Source: Elusimicrobiota bacterium
Lineage (GTDB): Bacteria; Elusimicrobiota; Elusimicrobia; UBA1565; UBA9628
NCBI GenBank assembly: GCA_028868375.1
Contig: JAGWUP010000007.1
Coordinates: 62,001-126,000, forward strand
DNA: 64,000 nucleotides
Reading direction: 5' to 3'
The number at the start of each line of letters is the position of its first letter. Position 1 is the stretch's first letter. Under the pieces are notes generated by a model. It saw only the letters and a program-made list of their open reading frames with translations, ran no database searches and was not told the origin of the DNA. Shown in pieces: positions 8,358 through 18,128 of the stretch. The translations under genes were made by a program, and so were the position numbers.

Positions 8358-11268
8358 ATGTTCCTTTATCATTATTCCTCTGATGAAAATCTAGATGGAC
8401 AACAAAGCTCCATCAAAACCCCCTTCTTTGCCCCATCTAACACCCCGGAACAAACTATTTTAAATGAATATATAATAGAGATACCGAATGATTCTAAAAT
8501 ATATGATTTAAATATAGATAGTTTAGAATTACTTTCTCCTAAATTAGAAAAAAATGAATATGGAGTTGAAACAATAAAAGCAGTTTCTTTGGAATCTGTA
8601 CAAAATAATCTAAAAAAATTGGGATATATCGGCTATAAAAATATAGATAATTCAATAAATATATTATACAATCTTCCTTTAGAAAACTTAGATAAAATAC
8701 AGACTCCTCCGGTTTTCCCTAAATTAGGCGTACATTATAAACCACAAGTTCCTATATTAGACGAGCCACAACATGTAGACAGAGCAGCTAGGGCAGTTAG
8801 AAACGCTGCTTTTAGGGACGTGGGTCAAGACCCTGTAAAACATCCAAAAGCAGGGGAATATTTAAAAGACACAAAAGACGCCTGGGGAATTGCTTCCCCT
8901 TCTACTCAGACAAGAACAAGTTATGCTTTGGGGCCCAAAGAAAGAGCTAAGGTTGTCAATATAAATTCAGACACCTCAGATAAACTTAGAAGACAAGTAT
9001 ACTCACCCAAAGCTCCCATATCCATACAACAGCATGAATCATTACACAATATATTATTAGACATACAAGATAGATATGGGCAAAGAGCCAGAGAAAATTT
9101 AGTAAATAATCTATTGAATTCTATACCTAAACAATATAAAAAACCTTTAGATGAGATGATGGAGCATATGCATGGCGATGTGGTAGATCCTGAAGAAAAG
9201 CTAACCCATATATATAATTATTTAAATGATCCAGAATATAGGAATTACTTCCATACTTCAAAAAATCATTCTAGAGAAGAAAGAAGAGATATTAATAATA
9301 AGATTAAAAGAGCAGCCAGAAGTTTAAATGATGTAGCTCAAATAGCAGATACAAATTGGCTTAAATCTGAATTAAATGAAGATGACTTACAAAAAGGATG
9401 GAAACAGGCAGCCTTATTAGGAGCAGCAGCGTTAGCAAGTAATTTAATATCTGCTCCTACTCACCCAAACACGGAATCTGCTTTAAATAATACAATTCCT
9501 AAAATTGAAACCGCAAAACCCAAGCAAGAAACAGAAGTTAAAATGCCTAAAGAACTTTCCTTAAAACCTTTAAAAGATAAATCTAAACTATCTCCAGAAC
9601 TAGATGCTATTTCTATGCTTGAATCTAGTGGGGGCAAATTTGTCAATCATGCTCCTCATAGCAAAGGTATATTTCATACAGCAGTTGGATCAGTAGGATT
9701 TAAACCAATTACTGCATTTGATGTTTATAATAGACACAATGAATTAAAGGCAGCTTTCCCTAATTTAACCACCCCAGATAAGTTTTTAGAAGCTTTTAAA
9801 ACAAACTCAAAACTGTATAATACTTTGGCTAATTATCATTGGAGAGATTTATTTAGATCATTAGGATCCCCTGAAAAGGCCGCCTTTGGCTGGAGACACG
9901 GAGTTGGAGCAGCCCATAAGGCTGACACAAAAACTATAGAATCTGATCCTTATGTTTCTAAATTTAATAGACTGCTAGCTACTAAAAAATCAGAAACTTT
10001 TGATTATAATTTTCGGTAATTGGCTAACTGAAGAATTAAATAAAAGTACACTTTTAGGTCGTGTACATCCTCCTGATCGTCGTGTCCCCCCAGAAATAAT
10101 ATATGGTAAATTAGATACCCCGTCTAAACCATTAACGAACAAAGAATTAATTACAGCCTTAATGATGCTTGGTTCTGATAGTGGAGTAGACGAAAATCTA
10201 CTATTGGCAGGTAAATTCATGTCTTGTAATCAAGACCCTGATGACTCAAAAATAAGAGAAGCAAGACTTTTGTATGAAGGTGATCCTGAAAAGCAAGTAT
10301 TGGCTATATTTGGCTTAGAAATTAGTGAAAAGAATATAGAATCATTAGATGCTATAAAAGATATAGTAAATCAAGGCGGCATAATATATAAGTCTGAGCA
10401 AGAAGAAATTAATGTTGAAGCTGCTCATTATAATTCAAAAGAAGCTGCTGGAGTAGTTAAGAAAGCAATAGAATCTGGACATTATTATAAATTGGCTTTG
10501 GGTGGTAAATATTCAGATAACTCAGCAATAATAAAAGATCCTAAAACAGGAATGCTTTGGCTGGTTAAGCCAGGAACACAAAAATTATCCCCTGCTGCCG
10601 GGGTTAGAGAAGAAAGAGCTACACAATCGCAGCGTGAAGCGGCTTTCTACGAAGTAGCTAAAACTTTGGGGATGGGATCTATAGTGCCTAGAACATTCTT
10701 AATTAAATTAAATGGGAAATTGACTGCGGTCATGCCATTCCTCCCACACGACTTTAAACAACTCGACAAAATAAGAAAAATTGATCCAAACAGAATGGTT
10801 CAGACATTAGAAAAGTATAGAAGAGTAGGCGAGGTACATAAATTTGCTGTAATCGATTGGATTTTGGGGCAGACAGATAGACATGGAGGGAATATTTTGA
10901 TTTCTGACGATAATAGTTTGGCCTTAATTGACCATGGCGGGGCATTTGCCGGAAAAGCTTTCAATCCTGCCTTTGATGATTCTAGTTTTATTCCATTTTA
11001 TTTACGTTATACACACCCAAAAGGTTTCAAGAAATTATCTCCAAGAGACAGATTTATGAATATGCCCACCATAGACATTCACACAGATAAAAGACTAAAA
11101 GATTGGATTTTAGATATAAAGCCTTATCAAATAGAAAAAATACTAAAAGAATTTGACATAAATCCAGAACCTGAATTAAACAGATTAAAAGATATCCAAG
11201 ATCACGCTAAACTTTCTGATAAAATAAGTGATTACCTAAATAAAATATGGTCAGGATATGTAGATTAA
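8358..11268 (+). CDS. multidomain virion enzyme: ART-like, HExxH, lysozyme-like and kinase-like domains, 969 aa, one CGG shift
   Basis: Read as join(8358..10013,10015..11268). The zero frame ends in CGG-TAA; the shift joins it to 417 further codons. The N-terminus (YHYSS ... PFFAPS) looks like an ADP-ribosyltransferase or related phage domain. HESLH at residues 226-230 is an HExxH metallopeptidase-type motif. MLESSGG near 420 with later HSKGIFH and GWRHG suggests a lytic transglycosylase/lysozyme-like domain. The part after the shift has a PI3/4-kinase- or Fam20-like core: DRHGGN at 840-845 (catalytic loop) and LIDHGGAF (metal Asp 858). Such composite proteins are typically packaged and injected. 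Domain labels come from motifs only; the kinase-like part is the most secure. Confidence 0.75.
10014..10017 (+). other. CGGT +1 recoding site masking a stop
   Basis: In phase after TTT and followed directly by a zero-frame TAA (CGG TAA). Reading GGT skips the stop and continues for 417 codons. Confidence 0.85.
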
Positions 11269-11272
11269 ATAA

Positions 11273-11282
11273 CAATCTTTAT
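11273..11282 (+). promoter_or_regulatory. YAATCTTTAT element
   Basis: CAATCTTTAT, 13 bases before the ATG at 11296, followed by AGAGGA. Confidence 0.5.
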
Positions 11283-11295
11283 ATTAGAGGATTTT

Positions 11296-11616
11296 ATGGC
11301 TCAACAAATGGAAATAGGTCCAGAACAAGTTCTTGAAAAAAGACAAATAGGTACATTGAACGGGATTCCTGTTGTACGGAACTGTTTGTAAGGGGGGACG
11401 GACATCGGAATTGGAACTGCAATAAAGGGCGCCATTAAATATTTAGGAGTGGGACCTCGTGTTGCAATTGCAAAATTTATTTCTGAACAGCAAGAACCAA
11501 ATATACAATGGGAATTATCTAAATCGGAACAAGATTACATAGATCCAAAATCTTTCGCTAGCGTTCTTCCTATTTATATAGAATTAACTAATCAAGCTAA
11601 TAAATTGATAGAATAA
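11296..11616 (+). CDS. small virion-module protein, 105 aa, three consecutive CGG shifts
   Basis: Read as join(11296..11376,11378..11398,11400..11405,11407..11616). The ATG has a promoter-like element and an AGAGGA site. The starting frame meets TAA at 11389-11391; three in-phase CGG codons within 30 bases each shift +1, bypass the stop, and return to the original frame, which then runs to 11616. The restored middle is glycine-rich (VVGTVCKGGGHGIGTAIKGA, with Gly at each site), followed by a helical domain. Neither half was long enough to stand out as a gene. Function unknown. Confidence 0.75.
11377..11380 (+). other. CGGA +1 recoding site (1 of 3)
   Basis: In phase after GTA. The zero frame stops at 11389-11391. 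Confidence 0.85.
11399..11402 (+). other. CGGA +1 recoding site (2 of 3)
   Basis: In phase after GGA, in the frame produced by the first shift. Without it translation ends at 11423-11425. Confidence 0.85.
11406..11409 (+). other. CGGA +1 recoding site (3 of 3)
   Basis: In phase after CAT, one codon after the second site. Without it translation ends at 11436-11438; with it the original frame is regained. Confidence 0.85.
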
Positions 11617-11626
11617 AAATATTTAT

Positions 11627-12506
11627 ATGAGCAAAAAAAATACTATAGAGGATTGTGATATTATTGCAAATAAAAAAGGCGGATGGTGCCTATCTATTGC
11701 ATATATAAATGCTAGTATTAAATTAAAATGGAAATGCAAGAAAAATCATATATGGGAAACTAATTATAATAACATAAGAAGATCTTGGTGTCCTAGATGT
11801 GAAAAAATATCAAGAAGACATTTCATAGAAGATTGCCATAGATTGGCTTTTTTAAAAGAAGGAAAATGCCTATCTAACGAATACAACAATGTCCACACTA
11901 AGCTTAAATGGCAATGCAAAGAGGGGCACGTATGGGAATCTGATTATCATAGCATTAAAAGAAACAGTTGGTGTCCAGAATGTAATTTTAATAATAAAAG
12001 AAATACATTAGAGGACTGTAAAAAAATAGCTTTATCATGGAATGGATCGTGCCTATCAGAACAATACAAAAACAATCATACTAAACTTAAATGGCAATGT
12101 CAAAACAATCATATATGGGAGGCTATTTATAATAACATACAAAAGGGTGAATGGTGTCCTTATTGTATTCATAGACATTCTAAAGCAGAATTAGAAATCT
12201 ATAATTATATAAAACATATATATTCTGAAACTATTCAAGGTTTTAGAATCCCCTCCTATAAATTAATGGAACTAGATATTTATGTTCCTTCTCTAAACAA
12301 AGCAATAGAGTATGACGGAACCATATTTCACGGAGAAACCGCTATATACAATAAAGAATACACCATTAACAGAGACCTTAAAAAGAATCGGATTATGTCA
12401 AAAAGCAGGAATCCAACTTTTGAGAATTAAAGAAGAAGACTATTTAGAGGATAAGGAAAATGTTTTAGAAAAAATAAAGTTATTTTTAGGTAACTCCAAT
12501 GGCTAA
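11627..12506 (+). CDS. homing-type endonuclease, three zinc ribbons plus Vsr-like domain, 292 aa, one CGG shift
   Basis: Read as join(11627..12388,12390..12506). Three modules of the form EDC-x-IA ... CLS-x-Y ... KWxC-x-H-x-W ... WCPxC fill residues 1-180. The nuclease core follows: ELDIYVPS ... AIEYDGTIFH. The shift restores the last helix and strand (AGIQLLRIKEEDY), which the intact relative at 19632 encodes without a shift, so the alignment directly supports a one-base shift at CGG. The stop overlaps the start of the gene at 12499. Confidence 0.8.
12371..12400 (+). repeat. 30-bp repeat spanning a CGG site (copy 1)
   Basis: Identical to 15762-15791. Both copies surround the recoding site of a Vsr-like endonuclease, so the two sites probably descend from one ancestor. 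Confidence 0.85.
12389..12392 (+). other. CGGA +1 recoding site
   Basis: In phase after AAT. The zero frame stops at 12428-12430. The homologue at 19632 has a normal codon at the aligned position and the same residue count. Confidence 0.9.
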
Positions 12507-13354
12507 CGACAAATTTATAAATGGCCCAGTAGATAGATACGAGATTACTGGAGAAAATCCTGTAAGTATCAGTTTTGATCCTGATGCGTTCCAGGACCTT
12601 TTAAAATTATATGGGGTAAAATTTGTACATTATACGGCAAAAAGATGCCCCATAGGGTTACAGGATAAATTCGACAATAGGCGATTCCATGATCATCAAG
12701 GCTGTTCAAACGGCTTCCTTTACACCAAGGCCGGTATATTAACCGCTTTTTTCTCTACTAATAAAATGGAAGCAAAATTAAGAGATACAGGTGTAATTGA
12801 CGATTCAACAGCAGTGCTGTCTGTGCCTGTGCATTATGAGGACTCAAATAAAGAAGTTTTTATATCTCAGTACGACAGACTAGTAATGCTAGATTTAGAT
12901 GCTAAAGTAGTCAACTGGCAAATAGTAGAACACAATCAATCAGGAAACGACAGACGGACAATTTCCAGCGTCAGAAATAGATGGAGATATAGTTGATTCT
13001 AATGGAATTTATTATAAACAAGGCGTAGACTTTAAATTAGATAATGGTGCTATAGGCTGGATTCCTTCTGGCAATTCTCCTGGATATGATATTAATTTAG
13101 GCACCGGGACAGTTTTTAGTGTGAGGTACTATTATCAGCCCTTTTGGTATGTAACTGCTTTACTTAAAGAATTAAGGGTATTCAGAACAGAAAACTATGT
13201 ACAAGGCACAAATCATCTAGAAAGACTTCCCCTACAGATCGCAATTGCACGCGAATATATATATCAAATATCTGATAATGATCCTGAATCATTATTGCCA
13301 AATAATCTAAGACAAGCTCAGGCTCCTGCGAATGGATCATTCTCTCCAAAATAA
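12499..13354 (+). CDS. virion-module protein, 284 aa, one CGG shift
   Basis: Read as join(12499..12954,12956..13354). Overlaps the end of the endonuclease gene by 8 bases. Mixed alpha/beta protein with several Cys/His (KRCPIG, HDHQGCSNGF) in the first third and a YYYQPFWYV segment after the shift. The ATG-less gap between the two fragments is coding once the shift is applied. Family not recognised; probably a neck or tail-completion component by position. Confidence 0.7.
12955..12958 (+). other. CGGA +1 recoding site
   Basis: In phase after AGA. The zero frame stops at 12994-12996; the shifted frame runs to 13354. Confidence 0.85.
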
Positions 13355-13357
13355 TCT

Positions 13358-14008
13358 ATGAATACTAAAACAAAAAATTTCCTAAATGAGATATTAGGAT
13401 CAAAAGGCAGGATAGCAATAGAGAATTTGCAAAAGAAATCTCCAGATTTTGTAGATATGATAATTCCAAGAACCCTATTATCATGGATTGCTACAATTTG
13501 TAAATTAAATAAATTTGAAGGAGCTATACCGGGCAACACTAATACTCAAATAGTATTTAATAAAAACGAAGACAATTCATTCTCTGGACAAATAAGTATA
13601 AACAATGAATTATATAAATTTGAAAATAAAGCTCCTTTACACATAGCAAGTATAGTTTCAATTGGATTAGAATTAGATTTAAATAATTTTGAGTTTCCAT
13701 TAAATAAATCTGAAATATCAGACCTTGGGTCTAAAATAGATACTTTAATAAAAACTCATTTTATTAATGAATATAAATCTAAGAAACTATTAAAATCCAT
13801 TAAAATAACTAAAAATGAATTAGATAAGAAATGTCAAATGTGTGGCAAAAATGAGTTTGTAGATCAGGAGTTTGTTGGCTGTTTATGCTTTAGATCTATG
13901 TCAAAGAGTATAAAAACAGAAGCTACTCTCAATGGATTTAATCTTTATTTTAGCAAAAATTGGGACTCAGAAGCTATAGAAACTTTTATAAAGATTATCA
14001 AAAAGTAA
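13358..14008 (+). CDS. zinc-binding hypothetical protein, 216 aa
   Basis: Begins 3 bases after the previous stop. Helical N-terminal half; near residue 160 there is CQMCGKNEF ... GCLCF, four cysteines that could hold zinc. No in-phase CGG. A similar Cys pattern occurs in small phage head- or DNA-associated proteins, but I cannot assign a family. Confidence 0.7.
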   Translation: MNTKTKNFLNEILGSKGRIAIENLQKKSPDFVDMIIPRTLLSWIATICKLNKFEGAIPGNTNTQIVFNKNEDNSFSGQISINNELYKFENKAPLHIASIVSIGLELDLNNFEFPLNKSEISDLGSKIDTLIKTHFINEYKSKKLLKSIKITKNELDKKCQMCGKNEFVDQEFVGCLCFRSMSKSIKTEATLNGFNLYFSKNWDSEAIETFIKIIKK

Positions 14009-14015
14009 TCTTTAT
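14006..14015 (+). promoter_or_regulatory. YAATCTTTAT element
   Basis: TAATCTTTAT overlapping the stop of the previous gene, 3 bases before the ATG at 14019. Confidence 0.4.
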
Positions 14016-14018
14016 AAT

Positions 14019-15006
14019 ATGAATTTATTTATTAACTATTTTGCAGATCAAGCCTCTGTCAAAATAGAATCAGCCATAGAAAATGATAGCTCAGAGCTAT
14101 TGGCAAAATTATCATTCATCTACGAAAAAGGAGATGAACGGATGGAAAAAGTTTGCCATAGCTTCTTTAGGAGAACCAATTTTCTTTAATGGTGGCTATG
14201 GATGCATTTGTATAAGTGCAGATAGAATCAGCCAACTTCCTCAGATAAAAGCAGAATATGAAAGATTAATAGACGGTCCTTCTGCAATAGGAGTCGGAGC
14301 CACTATTAGGCAATCATATATTGCTTGTCAAGTTAGCTCTAAAAGATCCAATAATGAAATTACTTTATTTCAACCAGAAATGGACATTGAAGAATCATCT
14401 TCAAGTTCTAGTGGAGATTTTATGATACATAAAGCAGAAAATAGTTTAAAACCAGATCCTGACAATGAACCAGCAAATCAAATAAATGCTCCCGAAGAAA
14501 GCAATCCACAGGCTGCTGCTTTTGAACAGCCACAACAGCCACCACAAGAAGGACAATCAGAGCAAGAACAACCCCAAGAAGCCAATTCCGAGGATCCAAG
14601 GCAAATCATTCTTGATGCCTTAAACCAAGTAAGACAACAAGCTGAAACTATCGAAAAAATCAGAATAGTGAACCCCAAAATATATGAAGCCATAAAATCA
14701 ATAGTAAGTGCCATGATTTTAATGGCTCAAAGTTTTATGGGGCAAAATCAAAGTCAATCGCAAGATGAGATAGGAAATCAACCAGTTCAAGAACAGCCTG
14801 AACCTACTCAAAAATCAGAAGACAATCTAAATAAAGTAAGTACATTTAAGGCTCCTAAGCCAAAAGTTAGATTACCAAGTAGGCGCCACGGTAAGGGCCC
14901 TAGAAGAAAAATGCCAGTTGGAACAGCTAGAGGTGGTAAGATTAAAATAAGGACCCCGGAAGGCAAAAATAAATGGGTATCAACTAAAACACTTGGCGGC
15001 GGATAA
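14019..15006 (+). CDS. virion-module protein with Gln-rich linker and basic tail, 328 aa, one CGG shift
   Basis: Read as join(14019..14138,14140..15006). The true start is the ATG at 14019; the shift after 40 codons enters the long frame. Residues ~45-115 are a folded domain, 115-195 a Ser then Gln/Pro/Glu-rich disordered linker, ~195-240 a helix, and the last 60 residues strongly basic (RRHGKGPRRK, then GGKIKIRTPEGKNKWVS). The basic end may bind nucleic acid. A scaffold or neck role is possible. Confidence 0.7.
14139..14142 (+). other. CGGA +1 recoding site
   Basis: In phase after GAA at codon 41. The zero frame stops at 14187-14189. Confidence 0.8.
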
Positions 15007-15011
15007 ATAAT

Positions 15012-15888
15012 ATGAAAAAATGTACTTTAGAAAACTGCAAAGAAATATCGAGAAAAAATGAAGGGGAATGCCTTTCTGTAGAATATATAAATAGTAATAC
15101 AAAAATGTTATGGAAATGTAAAAATAATCATAAGTGGGAAGCTATCTATAATGATATTAAATGTGGTCATTGGTGTCCTTTTTGTTATGGAAATGTCAAA
15201 AAATCCATAGATGATTGTCATAAGTTAGCTGTATTAAGAGGTGGCTGGTTTTTATCGGATAAATATATCAATAGTCAAACAAGATATAAATGGAAATGCG
15301 GTGATTGTTATAACATCTGGGAAGCAAAATACAATAAAATACAACAAGGCCAATGGTGCCCAAAGTGTAGATATATAAAATCTGGAAATGCAAATAAATA
15401 TAATATTGATAATTGTAATAAAATAGCTACTTCAAGAAAAGGTAGATTTCTTTCTAACAAATATATCAATGCTCATACTAAGTATAAATGGGAGTGTGAA
15501 TTTAAACATACGTGGGAAGCTCTGTACTATACTGTCGAACAAGGAAGTTGGTGTCCATATTGTATATGTCAACATTCCAAACCAGAACTAGAAATCTATG
15601 AATTGATTAAAACCATTCATCCAGATGCTCTAAATGGTAAAAAAGGATTACTTAAAAATAAAAAATTTGAACTCGATATATATATTCCTTCCCTAAATAA
15701 AGCAATAGAATTTGATGGTACTTTTTGGCACTCTGAAAAGAATCCCTACTATAACCCTAAAAGAGACCTTAAAAAGAATCGGATTATGTCAAGAAGCAGG
15801 TATTCAACTTTTAAGAATTAAAGAAGAAGACTATACAGCTAATAGAGAAAAAATATTAAATATTATAAATTCTTTTTTGGGTATATAA
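15012..15888 (+). CDS. homing-type endonuclease, three zinc ribbons plus Vsr-like domain, 291 aa, one CGG shift
   Basis: Read as join(15012..15779,15781..15888). Same architecture as the gene at 11627: three EDC/DDC-type zinc-ribbon modules, then ELDIYIPS ... AIEFDGTFWH. The shift site is at the same aligned position and restores AGIQLLRIKEEDY. The gene fills the space between 14019 and 15890 with almost no intergenic DNA, as expected for a homing endonuclease inserted between late genes. Confidence 0.8.
15762..15791 (+). repeat. 30-bp repeat spanning a CGG site (copy 2)
   Basis: Identical to 12371-12400. Retention of exact identity across the site suggests recent shared origin or gene conversion. 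Confidence 0.85.
15780..15783 (+). other. CGGA +1 recoding site
   Basis: In phase after AAT; paralogous to the site at 12389. The zero frame stops at 15819-15821. Confidence 0.9.
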
Positions 15889-15889
15889 C

Positions 15890-16720
15890 ATGCTTTATTT
15901 TCATATAGACCTAGAAAAACTCCAAGAGGAATTTGGTAAATTAGAAGCCGATACAATAGATAAAATAAAAACTTCAGTTAATATACTAGCCAATCAGACT
16001 CATGCCCATATTCTTGAGAAAGCTCAAGAAATCCTTGGTAGCACCAGAGAAGCTTTTATTAAAAGTCTTAGGTTCGAATCTCCAGAGCCTGATTTATATA
16101 TATTTACGGTACCCCAAAATATGCTCTGGCTAGAAGATGGACACGGACAATTAGATATGCTTAATTTCTTTTTGAAAAGTCGAAAAGTACAAACAAGTAA
16201 AAAAGGCAATAAATATTTAGTTATACCATTTGAACATAGCAAGTCACCTTCTTCACAGACCCCTCTTCAATCTACTTTAGCGGATACTATAAAACAAGAA
16301 TTAAAAGCCAGGAAAATATCTGTTAAAAAAATAGAAAGAAATCCAGATGGAACTCCTAAAAGTGGATTATTACACAGAATAGACAAACCAACAAATATGA
16401 CCGCAAGTGATGATAAAAGACTTAATCAATATTGGCACCATAAGGGAGGGGCCCAAGGAATTTCTTCTAGAATAGAAAGAATAAGTGTATATCAAACTCC
16501 ACTTTTTAATAAAGATGGATCGCCTGCTCTTACATCAAGAGGATTACAAAGAGCTAAGAGAAGTATAATGACTTTTAGAACTGCTTCCGAATCACAAAGA
16601 GGAAGCGGAAAATGGCAATTGCCGGCATTAAGAGGGAAAAAGTTTTTAGATGATGCAATGAGTTGGGTGGAAGAGCAATGGGCCTCTAAAGTGTTGCCTG
16701 ATTTAACCAAAAATCTCTAG
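15890..16720 (+). CDS. virion-module protein, 276 aa
   Basis: Starts 1 base after the endonuclease stop. The N-terminal helix (about 5-65) and the size recall minor tail-completion (HK97 gp10-like) proteins, but the match is only by layout and position. Middle region is basic and polar. No in-phase CGG. Confidence 0.65.
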   Translation: MLYFHIDLEKLQEEFGKLEADTIDKIKTSVNILANQTHAHILEKAQEILGSTREAFIKSLRFESPEPDLYIFTVPQNMLWLEDGHGQLDMLNFFLKSRKVQTSKKGNKYLVIPFEHSKSPSSQTPLQSTLADTIKQELKARKISVKKIERNPDGTPKSGLLHRIDKPTNMTASDDKRLNQYWHHKGGAQGISSRIERISVYQTPLFNKDGSPALTSRGLQRAKRSIMTFRTASESQRGSGKWQLPALRGKKFLDDAMSWVEEQWASKVLPDLTKNL

Positions 16721-16730
16721 TATTTAAAAC

Positions 16731-16740
16731 TAATCTTTAA
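16731..16740 (+). promoter_or_regulatory. YAATCTTTAT-like element
   Basis: TAATCTTTAA, 15 bases before the ATG at 16756, followed by TTGGAG. Confidence 0.45.
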
Positions 16741-16755
16741 AGTATTGGAGTTTTT

Positions 16756-17056
16756 ATGGATATTCAACTTAGACAAGCATCTAAACTATTTTATGATATA
16801 ATAGTTGATAATGAAAATAGATTAAGGAATAGCACTAAAGATAGGGAAAGAATTAAACAACAAATTGCTAATAATCAAAAACCTACTGGCTACAGGGCGG
16901 TATGGCTATTTAAAAGCAGTATGAAAATAATAGTTTTATTGGGAGAACTTAGTAAACAATTTAATGAAACCTATCCCCAAGATAAGATTTCTACAATGGA
17001 TCGGTCTTGATGTTTTAACAAATGCTGAAAATAAAATAGAAGATTATCATAAATAA
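16756..17056 (+). CDS. small helical protein, 99 aa, one CGG shift
   Basis: Read as join(16756..17001,17003..17056). Charged helical protein. The zero frame stops two codons after CGG; the shift adds 17 residues and ends 22 bases before the next gene, closing the gap. Function unknown. Confidence 0.65.
17002..17005 (+). other. CGGT +1 recoding site
   Basis: In phase after GAT. The zero frame stops at 17008-17010 (CGG TCT TGA); the shifted frame ends at 17056. Confidence 0.75.
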
Positions 17057-17078
17057 TTATTTCTAGAAAGCTAAATAT

Positions 17079-18092
17079 ATGCTACAAACAACTATTCAAG
17101 GAATTTTCCAAGGCGATATAATGATTAAGACCGCTATAGAAGCGGCCATAAATGATATTCGTCAAAATCCTTGGTTATTAGATTACATGTTTGCAGGATT
17201 AAATAATGATACTTTAAGTAACAACAAATATGGTCAAAAAATAGTAGAAGACGCAAAGAAGTGGTTTATAAATACGAATATTCCTGTTCAAATGGCTTGG
17301 AATTTAGATCCTAGTGGTGGCCCTCAAAGTTCTTGTTTTACAGTTGAATTAATGTCCAGTGTTGAAAGCGAATCCACATTAGGAGATATTGACCCTGCTC
17401 GTATCGAACTAACCGATGTAACTTCAACTAATCCACAAATAGCACAAATACAACCTATTTTAGGTCCCTTTACCCCAGCTTATGCCCCATCTACAGGCAT
17501 AGTGACTATACCTTCTGCTTTAAGTACATTAAGTATTTTCCCAGGACAATTACTAGTAGATAATGTAAATAATAAAGCCTATACAATATTAACAGTAACA
17601 GATCAAACACATTTTACTATAGGAGAAGAATTTAATCCTAATTTAACAAATGCAACAATAATGCCTTCTAATTCTTTATATATAACAGATATAGGAAGCT
17701 TATTCTTTAAAGAAGTATATAGTATAGGTTGTCATGCCGTCGGAGAACAAGGGCATTTGATGTATTTACATTCACTATTAATGTTTATTCTTTTAAGATA
17801 TAAAACATATTTTATTCAGAATAGAGGCTTAATAAGAACTACTTTGAGTTCTGGTGAATTTATGACAAATCAAAACGTTAGTGGACAAGTCATATATTCG
17901 AGGTTTTTAAACATAACAGGATATAGTAGATCGTATTGGCCCGTCCAGACTTCACCACAAATTCAGGGCATACTAGTATTTGATTTAAAAATTGATACTA
18001 ATAATCAATTTAAGACGCCAGGCAATTTATTATTACAGCAACAATTAAGTGGATACATAATGGACGCAGATTCTATAGGAACTTATAAATAA
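17079..18092 (+). CDS. neck/tail structural protein, 337 aa
   Basis: Helical N-terminus, then a beta-rich body that includes an inserted module (FPGQLLVDNVNNKAYTIL) like the GDxLxIPS modules of the sheath. The order here (small protein, this gene, Zn-binding protein, sheath, tube) suggests a neck or tail-terminator component. No in-phase CGG. Confidence 0.65.
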   Translation: MLQTTIQGIFQGDIMIKTAIEAAINDIRQNPWLLDYMFAGLNNDTLSNNKYGQKIVEDAKKWFINTNIPVQMAWNLDPSGGPQSSCFTVELMSSVESESTLGDIDPARIELTDVTSTNPQIAQIQPILGPFTPAYAPSTGIVTIPSALSTLSIFPGQLLVDNVNNKAYTILTVTDQTHFTIGEEFNPNLTNATIMPSNSLYITDIGSLFFKEVYSIGCHAVGEQGHLMYLHSLLMFILLRYKTYFIQNRGLIRTTLSSGEFMTNQNVSGQVIYSRFLNITGYSRSYWPVQTSPQIQGILVFDLKIDTNNQFKTPGNLLLQQQLSGYIMDADSIGTYK

Positions 18093-18096
18093 ATAC

Positions 18097-18106
18097 TAAT
18101 CTTTTA
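18097..18106 (+). promoter_or_regulatory. YAATCTTTAT-like element
   Basis: TAATCTTTTA, 22 bases before the ATG at 18129, followed by CTGGAG. Confidence 0.45.
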
Positions 18107-18128
18107 ATAAACAAACTGGAGTAATCTC

